Shown: positions 7,069 to 14,869 of the stretch, in pieces | Numbering within the stretch: the first letter of the stretch is position 1 | How the letters are laid out: the number at the start of each line of letters is the position of its first letter | DNA from: CAZSPT01 sp964608895 | GTDB taxonomy: Bacteria > Patescibacteriota > Patescibacteriia > 2-01-FULL-39-33 | NCBI GenBank assembly: GCA_964608895.1 | Contig: CAZSPT010000008.1 | Coordinates: 1-20,196, forward strand | Direction: 5' to 3' | DNA: 20,196 nucleotides | The notes under the pieces: model-generated | The model's input: only the letters and a program-made list of their open reading frames with translations | Told to the model about the DNA's origin: nothing | The model's database searches: none | Translations under genes and position numbers: made by a program

Positions 7069-7482
7069 TCACCGACACCTGATAAGCCGCCAACCGCCGA
7101 TCATTCCAATTAAAAACAGCGCTGGACAACCGACAAACGCAAATAAAAAGAAAAAAGATTCATCACCGCCTAACCAAAAATCTTGGCCAAAAAAATAAAT
7201 CATTAAGCCGTAAAGAAAATTGTGAAGCAGGATACTTGGAAGAAATCCAAAAGCCGCTCCCCCCATAATCATTAAAAAAGTCTTTAGCTCGTGGCTCAAA
7301 GACAAACGCCAAGCGAGAAAAAATTGAATTAAACCAAAAAGAAAGAAAAAACAGGCAGCTAGAAAAATAACTGGAAAAAAAATTCTCTTTGGAAGCGGCA
7401 TAGCGAAATAAGCTAAAATCAGAATAAAAAGAGCGGTTAAAGTCCAAAAAGATTCCAAAACCGACTTAAAATCATTTTTCAT
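7069..7482 (-). CDS. Hypothetical polytopic membrane protein, 137 aa
   Basis: No family is recognised. The sequence has about four hydrophobic helices, at roughly residues 10-30, 36-58, 68-92 and 108-132, and is unusually rich in Phe, including FFPVIFLAACFFFLFG. The N-terminus MKNDFKSVLESF is short and cytoplasmic-looking, and the C-terminus RLIRCR is basic. The ATG at 7482 lies about 20 bases after the start expected from an extended -10 promoter, with no Shine-Dalgarno site. It is a single-gene unit between the HU terminator and tRNA-Lys. It could be an integral membrane protein of the cell envelope; nothing more can be said. Confidence 0.7.
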   Translation of the reverse strand: MKNDFKSVLESFWTLTALFILILAYFAMPLPKRIFFPVIFLAACFFFLFGLIQFFLAWRLSLSHELKTFLMIMGGAAFGFLPSILLHNFLYGLMIYFFGQDFWLGGDESFFFLFAFVGCPALFLIGMIGGWRLIRCR

Positions 7483-7509
7483 TATTTTTAATTATTAATT
7501 GCTTTTTCA

Positions 7510-7518
7510 ATTATATCA
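7510..7518 (-). promoter_or_regulatory. Extended -10 promoter of the 7069-7482 gene
   Basis: The minus strand reads TGATATAAT: a perfect TATAAT (7515-7510) with the extended TG element. No -35 is recognisable; that position falls in the HU terminator. Transcription should start near 7503, about 20 bases before the ATG. Confidence 0.55.
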
Positions 7519-7556
7519 AAAAAGAGAGCAGGGCAAAAAATCCTGTTCTCTTTTTT
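7518..7556 (-). terminator. Intrinsic terminator of the HU-like gene
   Basis: A 15-base arm at 7518-7532 pairs with 7542-7556 around a 9-base loop; one position is G-U on the plus strand and A-C on the minus strand. Runs of six Ts (minus: from AAAAAA at 7518) follow the stem core. It starts 19 bases after the HU stop. The structure could work in both directions. Confidence 0.75.
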
Positions 7557-7574
7557 GAATCCAATTATTCCTTC

Positions 7575-7967
7575 TTAAAGTCCGGGTTGCTGATTCTGGC
7601 CGTCAACCGGAGCTTCCGAAGATTCAGTTTCCGAAAGAGGAGTAGTCGGCTCTTGAGCCGTTTCCTGAACTGGAGTCGCTGATTTTTCCTGAACTTTCAA
7701 AGCTTCTTTAAGATTCTTTCCGGCTTTAAATTTGGCCACAGTCACCGGAGGAATGGTAATTTTTTCCTGAGGATTGCGGGGATTGATTCCTTCCCGGCCT
7801 TTCCGCTGGCGGGCTGAAAAACTTCCAAAACCGGCTAGAACGACTTCACCGCCCTGTTTCAAAGTTTCAGTAGTAATTTCAATAAAAGCATTAATCGCTT
7901 CTTCCGCCTGAGGTTTGGAAATACCAATTTTTTCAGCAATCCTTTCGGAGAATTCTGCTTTGTTCAT
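7575..7967 (-). CDS. HU-family DNA-binding protein with acidic C-terminal tail
   Basis: This 130-aa protein has a complete HU/IHF fold in residues 1-91: MNKAEFSERIAEKIGISKPQ helix start, VVLAGFGSFSARQRKGREGINPRNP arm region (two pieces: VVLAGFGSFS and RKGREGINPRNP) and KFKAGKNLKEAL at the end. HU proteins bend and compact DNA as dimers. HU is usually about 90 aa; here a disordered tail of about 38 residues, rich in Glu, Pro, Thr and Gln, ends DGQNQQPGL. The ATG at 7967 has an AAAGGAGG Shine-Dalgarno site 10 bases upstream, one of the strongest in the window. A single gene unit with its own terminator is likely, though read-through from the small gene upstream is possible. Confidence 0.93.
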   Translation of the reverse strand: MNKAEFSERIAEKIGISKPQAEEAINAFIEITTETLKQGGEVVLAGFGSFSARQRKGREGINPRNPQEKITIPPVTVAKFKAGKNLKEALKVQEKSATPVQETAQEPTTPLSETESSEAPVDGQNQQPGL

Positions 7968-8027
7968 ATAATTGCAGCCTCCTTTCTTTATTTAGCCCTG
8001 ATGGACAACAGAGCAATTTTTATTCAA

Positions 8028-8186
8028 TTATTCTTGAAGCTGATTCTCATCAGACTGCTCCGAATCATCGGTCTCTTCCTGACCTTTTTGTCCGTTTTCA
8101 AAAGATTCGTCAGTGGGCTGAGCTTCACCGGCCTCCTGCTGATTTTTGGCGCCGCCAAAAAAATTTTTTAGAAAATCCCAAGCCAT
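8028..8186 (-). CDS. Small acidic protein, 52 aa
   Basis: A short reading frame on the minus strand starts ATG 8186 and ends TAA 8028. The product begins MAWDFLKNFFGGAKNQQ, a short amphipathic aromatic helix, then becomes strongly acidic and Gln/Glu/Asp-rich (PTDESFENGQ, EETDDSEQSDENQLQE). No family is recognised. The coding case rests on the abrupt two-part composition, an uninterrupted frame filling most of the ymdB-HU gap (8187-8252 and 7968-8027 remain), and resemblance to the acidic tail of the neighbouring HU-like protein. There is no Shine-Dalgarno site. A membrane-surface or partner-binding helix with a disordered tail is one possible reading. Confidence 0.65.
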   Translation of the reverse strand: MAWDFLKNFFGGAKNQQEAGEAQPTDESFENGQKGQEETDDSEQSDENQLQE

Positions 8187-8252
8187 AACTCTAAAATTAT
8201 TTGTTATTTACTTTTTTTGTCTGAAGACAAAAGTCTCCCGACCGCAAGACCT

Positions 8253-9044
8253 TTATATTTTAATAATTTTATCAATCCGTTCAATTTTCCGAGTAATCAT
8301 TTTCTTAGAATCAATCTCCAGATAAACAGCGTTAAACTGACATTCTCCCCACTCCGGCAAATCGTGCTTCTTTGATCCTCGGCCGCCTTCCAAAAAAAGA
8401 TTAAAAACTTGACTTTTTTCCGCTCCGATAACCGAATCGTAATAACCAATCATTCCAGCGTCGGTGAGATAACCAGTTCCCTGGGTAAGAATTTTTTGGT
8501 CACAGGTTGGAACATGGGTGTGAGTGCCAATGACAGCGCTGACTCGGCCGTCAAAATACTGGCCGAAAGCATTCTTTTCCGAAGTCGCTTCGGCGTGAAA
8601 ATCCACTAAAACCGGAATTTGAGGATATTGCTTTAAAATTTCCTCACTGGTTTTAAACGGACAGTTCAACCGACCGGGAATAAAAACCCGACCAAGTAAG
8701 TTCACCACCAACAATCTCTCCCGACCGAGAATAATTTCCCGAAATCCGACTCCCGGCCAGCTCCGAGGGCAGTTAGCCGGCCTGATAATTGCCGGGGGTT
8801 GGCGGTCAAGAATTTCCAAACTGTTTTTCCGAGCCCAAACATGATTGCCGGAGGTAAAAAAATCCACGCCTGTTCTAATCATTTCATTTAAAGTATCTTC
8901 GGTAAAACCGATACCGTGGCTAAGATTCTCACCGTTGGCAATTACCAAATCCGGCTGATATTTCTTTTTCAAAGAAGGAAGCTCCTTGGCAACCGCCCGC
9001 CGGCCGATTTTACCGACGACATCCGACAAGAAAATTATTTTCAT
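8253..9044 (-). CDS. ymdB: YmdB-family metallophosphoesterase
   Basis: This 263-aa protein matches the TIGR00282/YmdB family of calcineurin-like phosphoesterases; in Bacillus the enzyme hydrolyses 2',3'-cyclic AMP and influences biofilm formation. Metal-ligand motifs are FLSDVVG (Asp8), NGEN (37-40), GNHVW (66-70), VDFHAEATSEK and IGTHTHVPTCD. The length matches the family. The ATG is 3 bases after the rny stop, so rny and ymdB form one operon, an order known from Firmicutes. This linkage supports a role in RNA-related signalling or turnover of cyclic nucleotides released by RNases. Confidence 0.92.
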   Translation of the reverse strand: MKIIFLSDVVGKIGRRAVAKELPSLKKKYQPDLVIANGENLSHGIGFTEDTLNEMIRTGVDFFTSGNHVWARKNSLEILDRQPPAIIRPANCPRSWPGVGFREIILGRERLLVVNLLGRVFIPGRLNCPFKTSEEILKQYPQIPVLVDFHAEATSEKNAFGQYFDGRVSAVIGTHTHVPTCDQKILTQGTGYLTDAGMIGYYDSVIGAEKSQVFNLFLEGGRGSKKHDLPEWGECQFNAVYLEIDSKKMITRKIERIDKIIKI

Positions 9045-9047
9045 AAA

Positions 9048-10577
9048 CTACCTGGCAAATTCAACTACCCGCTTTTCTCTAATAACATTGACTTTTATTT
9101 CTCCGGGGTATTTTAACTCAGCTTCAATTTTATCCGCCAACTCTTGGGCGAGCTTAACCGCTTGAAGGTCGTCAATTTCTTCTGGAGTGACAAACACTCT
9201 GATTTCCCGGCCAGCTTGAATGGCATAAGCTTTTTCAACCCCTTCAAAATTTTTGGCAATATTCTCAAGTTCTTCCAGTCGCTGGAGATAATTTTCGTAA
9301 TTGTCTTTTCGGGCACCCGGCCGAGCGCTTGAAATGGCATCGGCCGATTTGACGATAATTCCCTCTATGGTTGAAGGCCGAGTTTCGTGATGCTCCAAAA
9401 CCGGCTTAATAACCGCTTCAGACACTCCGAATTTCTGGCAAATATCCTGACCAATTTCCGGATGAGTCCCTTGAACTTCGTGGTCAACCGCTTTTCCGAT
9501 ATCATGGAGTAAACCGGCCTTTTTGGCGGTCGGAACATCAGCTCCCAAATCCTTGGCGAGTAGTCCGGAAAGATGAGCAACTTCAATTGAATGATTAAGA
9601 ATATTCTGACCATAACTGGTCCGGAATTTTAACCGACCAAGAATTTGAATCAGTCTTTTATCCAAACCGGCCACTCCAACTTCATAAACAGCGTTCTCGC
9701 CGGCTTTCTTAATATCTAAAGCGACTTCTTTTTTCGCTTCCTTAATTGCTTCTTCAATTCTGGCCGGTTGAATCCGACCATCTAGAATTAATTTTTCCAA
9801 AGCGATTTTCGCCACTTGGCGCCTTAAAGGGCTGAAAGACGATAAAGTAATCGCTTGAGGAGTGTCGTCAATAATTATTTCAACTCCGGTTAACTGTTCA
9901 AATAACTTGATATTCCGCCCTTCTCGGCCGATAATCCGTCCCTTCATTTCTTCGCTCGGCAAATCAACCACTGAAGAAGTTGTTTCTTGAGCTTGGGAAG
10001 CGGCGCAGCGCTCAATTGCTAGAGAAACCATATCTTTGGCTCTTCTATCCAATTCCTCCGAAGCTTCGCTCTCCAGCTTATTTATCCGTTGGACTAAAGT
10101 TTCGCCAATATCTTTTTCAATATTGTCTAAAAGAACTTTTTCAGCTTCTTTCCTGGTTAAGCCGGCAATTTTCTCAAGCTTAGCCAGCTGTTCTTCTTTA
10201 ATCTTGACGATTTCCTTTTTCGCCTTTTCAACTTTATCAATTTTTTCGGAAAATTCCTGTTTACGATTCTCTAAATCAAGAATTTTTTGGTCAAAAAGCG
10301 ATTCCCGCTTTTCCAACCGCCTCTTGGCGGCTAAATTTTCTTTTTTGGTTTGACGAGCCTCAACTTTGGCGTCTTCAATAATCTTGAAAGATTTTTCCTG
10401 ACCGGCCAACAAAATATCCTTTTGCTTTGTTTTAGCGTCAGAAATCAGTTTTTCAATTTTTTGTTCAACAGTATTCTGGCGATTTTTCACCCATTGACGA
10501 CGAACTAAATAACCGCCGAAAAATCCAACCATCAAAAAACCCAGTGCCAAACCAAGATAAAAAATCAAATACCACAT
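9048..10577 (-). CDS. rny: Ribonuclease Y
   Basis: This 509-aa membrane-anchored endoribonuclease starts mRNA decay. It has an N-terminal transmembrane helix (about 2-24), a long charged coiled coil (about 30-190), a KH RNA-binding domain (GRIIGREGRNIKLFEQLTGV, 213-232) and an HD domain with LLHDIGKAVDHE (His358-Asp359). The length matches RNase Y (about 510-520 aa). The start ATG 10577 has Shine-Dalgarno AGAGGA 9 bases upstream, but that site lies in a 6-bp hairpin, and the promoter lies about 200 bases away at the end of clpP. This suggests leader control of its translation. ymdB follows after 3 bases. Confidence 0.96.
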   Translation of the reverse strand: MWYLIFYLGLALGFLMVGFFGGYLVRRQWVKNRQNTVEQKIEKLISDAKTKQKDILLAGQEKSFKIIEDAKVEARQTKKENLAAKRRLEKRESLFDQKILDLENRKQEFSEKIDKVEKAKKEIVKIKEEQLAKLEKIAGLTRKEAEKVLLDNIEKDIGETLVQRINKLESEASEELDRRAKDMVSLAIERCAASQAQETTSSVVDLPSEEMKGRIIGREGRNIKLFEQLTGVEIIIDDTPQAITLSSFSPLRRQVAKIALEKLILDGRIQPARIEEAIKEAKKEVALDIKKAGENAVYEVGVAGLDKRLIQILGRLKFRTSYGQNILNHSIEVAHLSGLLAKDLGADVPTAKKAGLLHDIGKAVDHEVQGTHPEIGQDICQKFGVSEAVIKPVLEHHETRPSTIEGIIVKSADAISSARPGARKDNYENYLQRLEELENIAKNFEGVEKAYAIQAGREIRVFVTPEEIDDLQAVKLAQELADKIEAELKYPGEIKVNVIREKRVVEFAR

Positions 10578-10775
10578 TATTAGGGTCCTCTCTAAAGAGG
10601 AATCTAGCCTGCTTGCTTTTACTCCTTAAAAATAAATTTTAAAGGAAAATTAATAAATAAATTCGGAATTGAGATGAATATCAGATTATCTTTTAAATAG
10701 GTTATTTTTTGTCTAAATCTAGCGATATTTCAAAAAAACGGCTAAATTCCTGTTTATGATTTAAATTATTTTAGT
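10578..10775 (-). promoter_or_regulatory. Long 5' leader of rny with Shine-Dalgarno hairpin
   Basis: The leader from the predicted start (about 10775) to the rny ATG is about 198 bases and holds no convincing reading frame. Next to the start codon, TCCTCT and AGAGGA (plus-strand arms 10586-10591 and 10596-10601) form a 6-bp stem with a 4-base loop that pairs the Shine-Dalgarno sequence. Further upstream, TCCTT/AAGGA arms form a second AT-rich hairpin that covers another AAGGAG. No known riboswitch class is recognised. Confidence 0.5.
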
Positions 10776-10781
10776 GATTTT

Positions 10782-10811
10782 ATCTTATCACAAAAAAACC
10801 AAATCAGTCAA
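10782..10811 (-). promoter_or_regulatory. Promoter of rny-ymdB inside the clpP stop region
   Basis: TTGACT (10811-10806) and TAAGAT (10787-10782) are 18 bases apart on the minus strand. The -35 contains most of the last clpP codons and its TGA stop. Confidence 0.6.
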
Positions 10812-11388
10812 TTTTTCCAATAACTTTGTCAATTAGACCGTAATTGACTGCTTCTTGAGCGCTCATAAACTTATCCCGGTCAGTGTCTTTCTCAATTTGG
10901 GAAAAACTTTTGCCGGTATGATGAACTAAAATTTTATCCAATTTTTCTTTAATCTTCAGCATTTGTTCGGCCCGAATTTTAACATCAATCGCCTGGCCTT
11001 CGGCTCCGCCCATCAACTGATGAATCATAATCTCGCTATGGGGAAGGGCGAATCTTTTCCCGGCGGTTCCGCCGGCCAGAATAACCGCCGCCATACTTCC
11101 GGCGCTCCCGAAACAAATTGTCGAAACTTCTGACTTAAGATATTGAATAGTGTCGTAAATCGCCAAACCGGCCGACACCGAGCCACCCGGAGAATTGATA
11201 TAAAGCTTAATTCCCCGCTCTTGATTGGCGCTTTCTAAAAAAAGCAACTGGGCGACAATTAAATTAGCGACATTTTCATCAACCGCCGAACCGAGAAAAA
11301 CAATCCGGTCTTTTAGTAACCGGGAATAAATATCATAAGCTCGTTCGCCAAAATTGGTTTTTTCCAGAACAGTTGGAATAATCTGCAT
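10804..11388 (-). CDS. clpP: ATP-dependent Clp protease proteolytic subunit
   Basis: This 194-aa serine peptidase forms the two-ring ClpP barrel, which degrades substrates unfolded by ClpX or ClpA/C. The catalytic triad is complete: Ser98 in FGSAGSMAA, His123 in MIHQ and Asp172 in DRDKFMS. The INSPGGSV loop (64-71) is typical. Length and residue numbers nearly match the E. coli enzyme. No Clp ATPase gene is in the window. The ATG at 11388 has a GAGAGGAAA-type ribosome site about 16 bases upstream, and the gene has its own promoter. The stop is TGA, which shows UGA termination in this genome. Confidence 0.96.
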   Translation of the reverse strand: MQIIPTVLEKTNFGERAYDIYSRLLKDRIVFLGSAVDENVANLIVAQLLFLESANQERGIKLYINSPGGSVSAGLAIYDTIQYLKSEVSTICFGSAGSMAAVILAGGTAGKRFALPHSEIMIHQLMGGAEGQAIDVKIRAEQMLKIKEKLDKILVHHTGKSFSQIEKDTDRDKFMSAQEAVNYGLIDKVIGKID

Positions 11389-11413
11389 ATTAAATGATTA
11401 TTATTTCCTCTCT

Positions 11414-11442
11414 AAAATATCATAAAGCCCCAAAAAAATCAA
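11414..11442 (-). promoter_or_regulatory. Promoter of clpP
   Basis: TTGATT (11442-11437) and TATTTT (11419-11414) are 17 bases apart, about 25 bases before the clpP ATG. The spacing is ideal but the -10 is weak, and the region is AT-rich. Confidence 0.5.
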
Positions 11443-11472
11443 ACCGAGAAAAAATTTCGCTCCTAAATAAAA

Positions 11473-12423
11473 TTAAACCACCCAAAGCCGGCCGGCTCGT
11501 TCTTCAATAGTCCAAGGAACAGTAAAACCGGCCGCTTTTTGGTGGCCGCCGCCCCCGAACAGCCCGGCCAGCCGAGAAACATCAACCCCTTCAACAGTCG
11601 TCCGAAGACTTGCTTTTAATTCACCCGGTTTAATCCGAAGAAACATTACCGCTGAAACTTCTCCGGCGATGTTAAGAAAATTAACAAAACCGGCCGCCTC
11701 CTCTTCATTAAGATGATATTTTTTTAATTCCTCTTCTTTAAAATAGCTGATTGCCAGCTTTAATTCCCGGTTAATTTTCAGTCGGGAAAGTAACAAACCC
11801 CAAAACCGAAGGCTGTCAATCGACCGATTAAAAAAAATTTTCTTAATAATGGCTGAAAATTTTCCTCCGGCGACAATCAACCGCCCGGCGGCCGCCAGAG
11901 CTTCTCGGCTAGTGGCGGCGTTGGTTAAGCCGCCAGTATCACTTAAAAGGCCGGTTAAAAGACAATTGGCGGATTCAGAAGGAATCGGCCGGTTAAGGAA
12001 TTCAAAAAAATAAAAAATAATTTCCGAAACCGAACTTGCTTGAGAATCAACCAAATTAAAATTTCCAAATCCCTGATTACTGGCGTGGTGATCAATATTG
12101 ACAACAGTTGTCCGGTTCAGCCGTTCCGGCAAAACTCCGGTATGAGCCCAATCGCTTGAATCCAGAACCACCGCCAAATCCCAACCGACGTCAAGCAACT
12201 CCCGGTCAGCGCTGAAAGATTCAATACCAAGCAAAAATTCCAAATCACCCGGCGGCTGATCAACAGCAAAAATCGCCGCTCGCTTCCCTAAATTATTAAG
12301 ATAGTGAAAAAGAGCCAGAGCCGAACCGCAGGCGTCGCCGTCCGGATTTTTATGAACAACCAAAAGAATTGTTCCCGCCTCCTGAAAAAGGCGGTCAAGC
12401 CGCCTGAAAGACGACAAAGTCAT
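11473..12423 (-). CDS. nrnA: DHH-DHHA1 phosphoesterase, nanoRNase/pAp phosphatase type
   Basis: This 316-aa enzyme belongs to the DHH superfamily of NrnA-like proteins, which degrade 2-5 nt RNA and dephosphorylate pAp. The metal-binding blocks are VVHKNPDGDACGS (22-34), VVLDSSDW (85-92), NIDHHASN (109-116, the DHH motif) and LLSDTGGL (159-166). The DHHA1 domain ends with FGGGGHQKAAGF (about 289-300), which binds substrate. It lies 12 bases after rbfA in the infB-rbfA order seen in Firmicutes. NrnA is the likely assignment; a recJ-like role is unlikely because the protein is short. If pAp is a substrate, it would also remove the by-product of the sulfotransferase. Confidence 0.87.
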   Translation of the reverse strand: MTLSSFRRLDRLFQEAGTILLVVHKNPDGDACGSALALFHYLNNLGKRAAIFAVDQPPGDLEFLLGIESFSADRELLDVGWDLAVVLDSSDWAHTGVLPERLNRTTVVNIDHHASNQGFGNFNLVDSQASSVSEIIFYFFEFLNRPIPSESANCLLTGLLSDTGGLTNAATSREALAAAGRLIVAGGKFSAIIKKIFFNRSIDSLRFWGLLLSRLKINRELKLAISYFKEEELKKYHLNEEEAAGFVNFLNIAGEVSAVMFLRIKPGELKASLRTTVEGVDVSRLAGLFGGGGHQKAAGFTVPWTIEERAGRLWVV

Positions 12424-12435
12424 AGTAGATTTTAT

Positions 12436-12777
12436 TTAACCGGAATTTTTTAAGTTATCCAAGAGAAAATCTATTTCTTCAGCTTTGTCTAAAGAATCAT
12501 CAGATAGAAAAGTGAGCTTGGGAACGCTTTTCAAAACAACCTTCCGATTCAAAAGCCGGAAAAGCTCTGAAGCTTGAGATCTTAAAATTTTCAGAACTTC
12601 CGACTGCCGACTGCTTGGAAGCACGCTGAGATAAACCTTCGCCCAACTTAAATCCCGGAAGACTTCAACTTTAGTGATAGTCGCTAGAATCCCCTTGGGA
12701 AAATCAATTTCTCGATTGATAATTTCTCCGAGCTCCTTTTTGATTAACTTGTTAACCTTAACAATCCGCTCGGACAT
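12436..12777 (-). CDS. rbfA: 30S ribosome-binding factor A
   Basis: This 113-aa KH-like protein helps 16S rRNA 5'-end maturation and late 30S assembly. The start is ATG 12777 (MSERIVKVNKLIKKELGEII), where RbfA homology begins and 4 bases after the infB stop; the longer open frame upstream only overlaps infB. Conserved features are IDFPKGILATITKVEVFRDL and AKVYLSVLP, followed by the C-terminal PKLTFLSDDSLDKAEEIDFL. The length is normal. It is the middle gene of infB-rbfA-nrnA. Confidence 0.92.
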   Translation of the reverse strand: MSERIVKVNKLIKKELGEIINREIDFPKGILATITKVEVFRDLSWAKVYLSVLPSSRQSEVLKILRSQASELFRLLNRKVVLKSVPKLTFLSDDSLDKAEEIDFLLDNLKNSG

Positions 12778-12781
12778 AAAG

Positions 12782-14764
12782 TTATTTTTCCTTAGTTTGG
12801 TAAAATTCCAAAATATCACCCTCCTGAATAACCGGCTCTCCTTGAAAGCTGACTCCGCATTCTTGGCCGGCGGAGACAGAGTCAACCGCCTGCTTGGCCG
12901 ATTCAAGTCGCTCAACTTTTCCGGAAGAAACCGCTTGCCCGTTCCGTTCAATAATCACCGTCTCTGAAGATTTAATCGTTCCCTCAATCACCCGGCCGCC
13001 GACAATCATTTTTTTGGTTTCCTGACGGAAAACCTTCAAAACTTCCAATTTTCCGAGAATTTTAGTGACAACTTCCTTCTTCTTTTTTTCAGCAATTTTC
13101 TTTTCTATTTCTTCCACTAAATGATAAATCACTTGGTAACAGCTGACAGTCACTCCTTTATCCCGGGCAAAATTGGCGACCGGAGCGGTCGGCTTGACAT
13201 GAAAACCAATAATCTCGGCGCCGGTCGCTTCGGCCTTTAAAACATCGGCTTCAGTAATTATTCCAAGGCCTTTGGAAATTATTTTAACCTTAACTTCGGG
13301 CATTTCCAATTTGGCCAAACTTTCAATAATCGCCTCCAAGGAACCGAGAACGTCAGCTTTAACAATTAAATTGATTGATTCTTGGTCAGGCGAGCCAGCC
13401 GCCGGCTGCTGGACGGAAAAATCCTTTTCCTGCTTAATTTTTTGTTTTTTTAAATCTTTAGTCAAAGATTTCGGGTTTTCAGGAACTTCCAGAATACTCC
13501 CGACTTCCGGAGCGATTTTTAAGCCGAGAATTTTTGCCGGCGTCCCGGGAACGGCTTGGGTTGTTTCCCGGCCCCGAAAATCTTTCAATGAACGGGCTCG
13601 GCCGAGATAAAGATTGCCCAAAGCAAGCTGTTCCCCGGTCTTTAGAGTTCCGGCTTGAATTAAAATCGTTGCCACCGGCCCTTCACCTTTATCAACATGA
13701 GATTCAATAATTGTTCCAATTGCCAAACGATCCGGATCGGCCTTCAATCGCTCTTTCTCTAAATCGGCCAAAAGAACAACTGTTTCCAGTAAACCGTCAA
13801 TCCCGGTTTTTTCTTTGGCTGAAACCAAAACACAGATTGTTTCGCCGCCCCAATCTTCAGGAGCCAGATTAAGAGCCGAAAGCTCCTGCTTAATTTTCTC
13901 CGGATCGGCTTCTGGCCGGTCAATTTTATTAATTGCCACTAAAAAAGGCAATTTGGCGTCCTGAATAATCTTAATCGCTTCTTTGGTCTGAGGCTGAACT
14001 CCGTCATCAGCGGCGACAACCAAAATAGCGATGTCGGCCACTCGAGCGCCCCGAGAACGCATCGCGGTAAAAGCTTCATGGCCGGGAGTATCAATAAAGG
14101 TAATTAACCGCCCGTTCTTTTCAATTTGATAAGCACCGATATGCTGGGTGATTCCGCCGGATTCGCCGGCAGTGACATTGGTTTCGCGAATCGCGTCCAA
14201 AATTTTGGTTTTACCATGGTCAACATGCCCCATCACCACCACCACCGGCGGCCGGGGTTGAAGTTTTTCTTGAGAATCGGAAATAATTTTTTGGAGCTTT
14301 TCTCGGGCGGCTAAAGAAGCTTGCTCTTCCAATTCAACCGATTCAACGGCAGTCGGCTTGAATCCAAGCTCCTGGCTGACGATTGAAGCGGTTTCAAAAT
14401 CAATCTCTTCGTTCATTGAAGCGAGCACTCCGTTTTTCATCAGCTCCTTCAAAAGCTGATTAATCGGAAAATCCATTAAACCGGCAAGTTCCCGGACAGT
14501 AATTGTCGGAGGAATCTTAATTTCCTTGGCTTCAGCTTCTTCCTGGACCCCCGACTCTTCTCCGGCTTCGCCTCTGATTTTGGCGATTTCCTCGGCTTGG
14601 TGCCGTTTTTTCTCATCAGACCGCCAAGCTTTGATAATTTTATCGGCAATCCGATCATCAACTTTAATCGCCCGGCGGCCAATATCAAAACCAAGCTTAG
14701 GAAGTTTTTCAAAAAGCTCTTCGGTTGTTATTTTTAATTGTCGGGCTAATTCGGTGACATTCAT
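12782..14764 (-). CDS. infB: Translation initiation factor IF-2
   Basis: This 660-aa GTPase places initiator tRNA on the 30S subunit. Two IF2_N-type modules lie at about 1-48 and 85-135 with an acidic/basic linker between them. The GTPase domain has GHVDHGKT (179-186), GGITQHIGAY (203-212), DTPGHEAF (225-232), NKID (279-282) and a SAK motif. Domains II, III and IV follow to the C-terminus. It is shorter than the E. coli protein (890 aa) because the N-terminal region is reduced, as is common in small genomes. The start at ATG 14764 is about 23 bases from the expected transcription start; no strong Shine-Dalgarno site is seen. It leads infB-rbfA-nrnA. Confidence 0.97.
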   Translation of the reverse strand: MNVTELARQLKITTEELFEKLPKLGFDIGRRAIKVDDRIADKIIKAWRSDEKKRHQAEEIAKIRGEAGEESGVQEEAEAKEIKIPPTITVRELAGLMDFPINQLLKELMKNGVLASMNEEIDFETASIVSQELGFKPTAVESVELEEQASLAAREKLQKIISDSQEKLQPRPPVVVVMGHVDHGKTKILDAIRETNVTAGESGGITQHIGAYQIEKNGRLITFIDTPGHEAFTAMRSRGARVADIAILVVAADDGVQPQTKEAIKIIQDAKLPFLVAINKIDRPEADPEKIKQELSALNLAPEDWGGETICVLVSAKEKTGIDGLLETVVLLADLEKERLKADPDRLAIGTIIESHVDKGEGPVATILIQAGTLKTGEQLALGNLYLGRARSLKDFRGRETTQAVPGTPAKILGLKIAPEVGSILEVPENPKSLTKDLKKQKIKQEKDFSVQQPAAGSPDQESINLIVKADVLGSLEAIIESLAKLEMPEVKVKIISKGLGIITEADVLKAEATGAEIIGFHVKPTAPVANFARDKGVTVSCYQVIYHLVEEIEKKIAEKKKKEVVTKILGKLEVLKVFRQETKKMIVGGRVIEGTIKSSETVIIERNGQAVSSGKVERLESAKQAVDSVSAGQECGVSFQGEPVIQEGDILEFYQTKEK

Positions 14765-14793
14765 ATATCGGATTGTTTTTAAATTATCTCTTA

Positions 14794-14822
14794 AGTATAG
14801 CGAAAAAAGAGAAAAAAATCAA
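14794..14822 (-). promoter_or_regulatory. Promoter of infB-rbfA-nrnA
   Basis: TTGATT (14822-14817) and TATACT (14799-14794) are exactly 17 bases apart on the minus strand. The transcript should begin near 14787, giving a leader of about 23 bases. Confidence 0.75.
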
Positions 14823-14829
14823 AAACAGT

Positions 14830-14858
14830 TTGAAAAAAAAGAAATTTCGTGATAAATT
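14830..14858 (+). promoter_or_regulatory. Promoter of tRNA-Cys
   Basis: TTGAAA (14830-14835) and TAAATT (14853-14858) are 17 bases apart. The mature tRNA starts 11 bases after the -10. Its -35 is only 7 bases from the -35 of the divergent infB promoter. Confidence 0.65.
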
Positions 14859-14869
14859 TAATCAAGAAC

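Noticed and set aside
10660..10680. The 15-base word AATTGAGATGAATAT is shared with the 3D-gene upstream region (near 15645)
   Set aside because: One exact 15-mer match is expected by chance about this often in 20 kb of AT-rich DNA, and the orientation relative to the genes differs.
12778..12951. Longer N-terminus for rbfA
   Set aside because: The upstream part lies inside infB in another frame and has no RbfA similarity; homology begins at ATG 12777.
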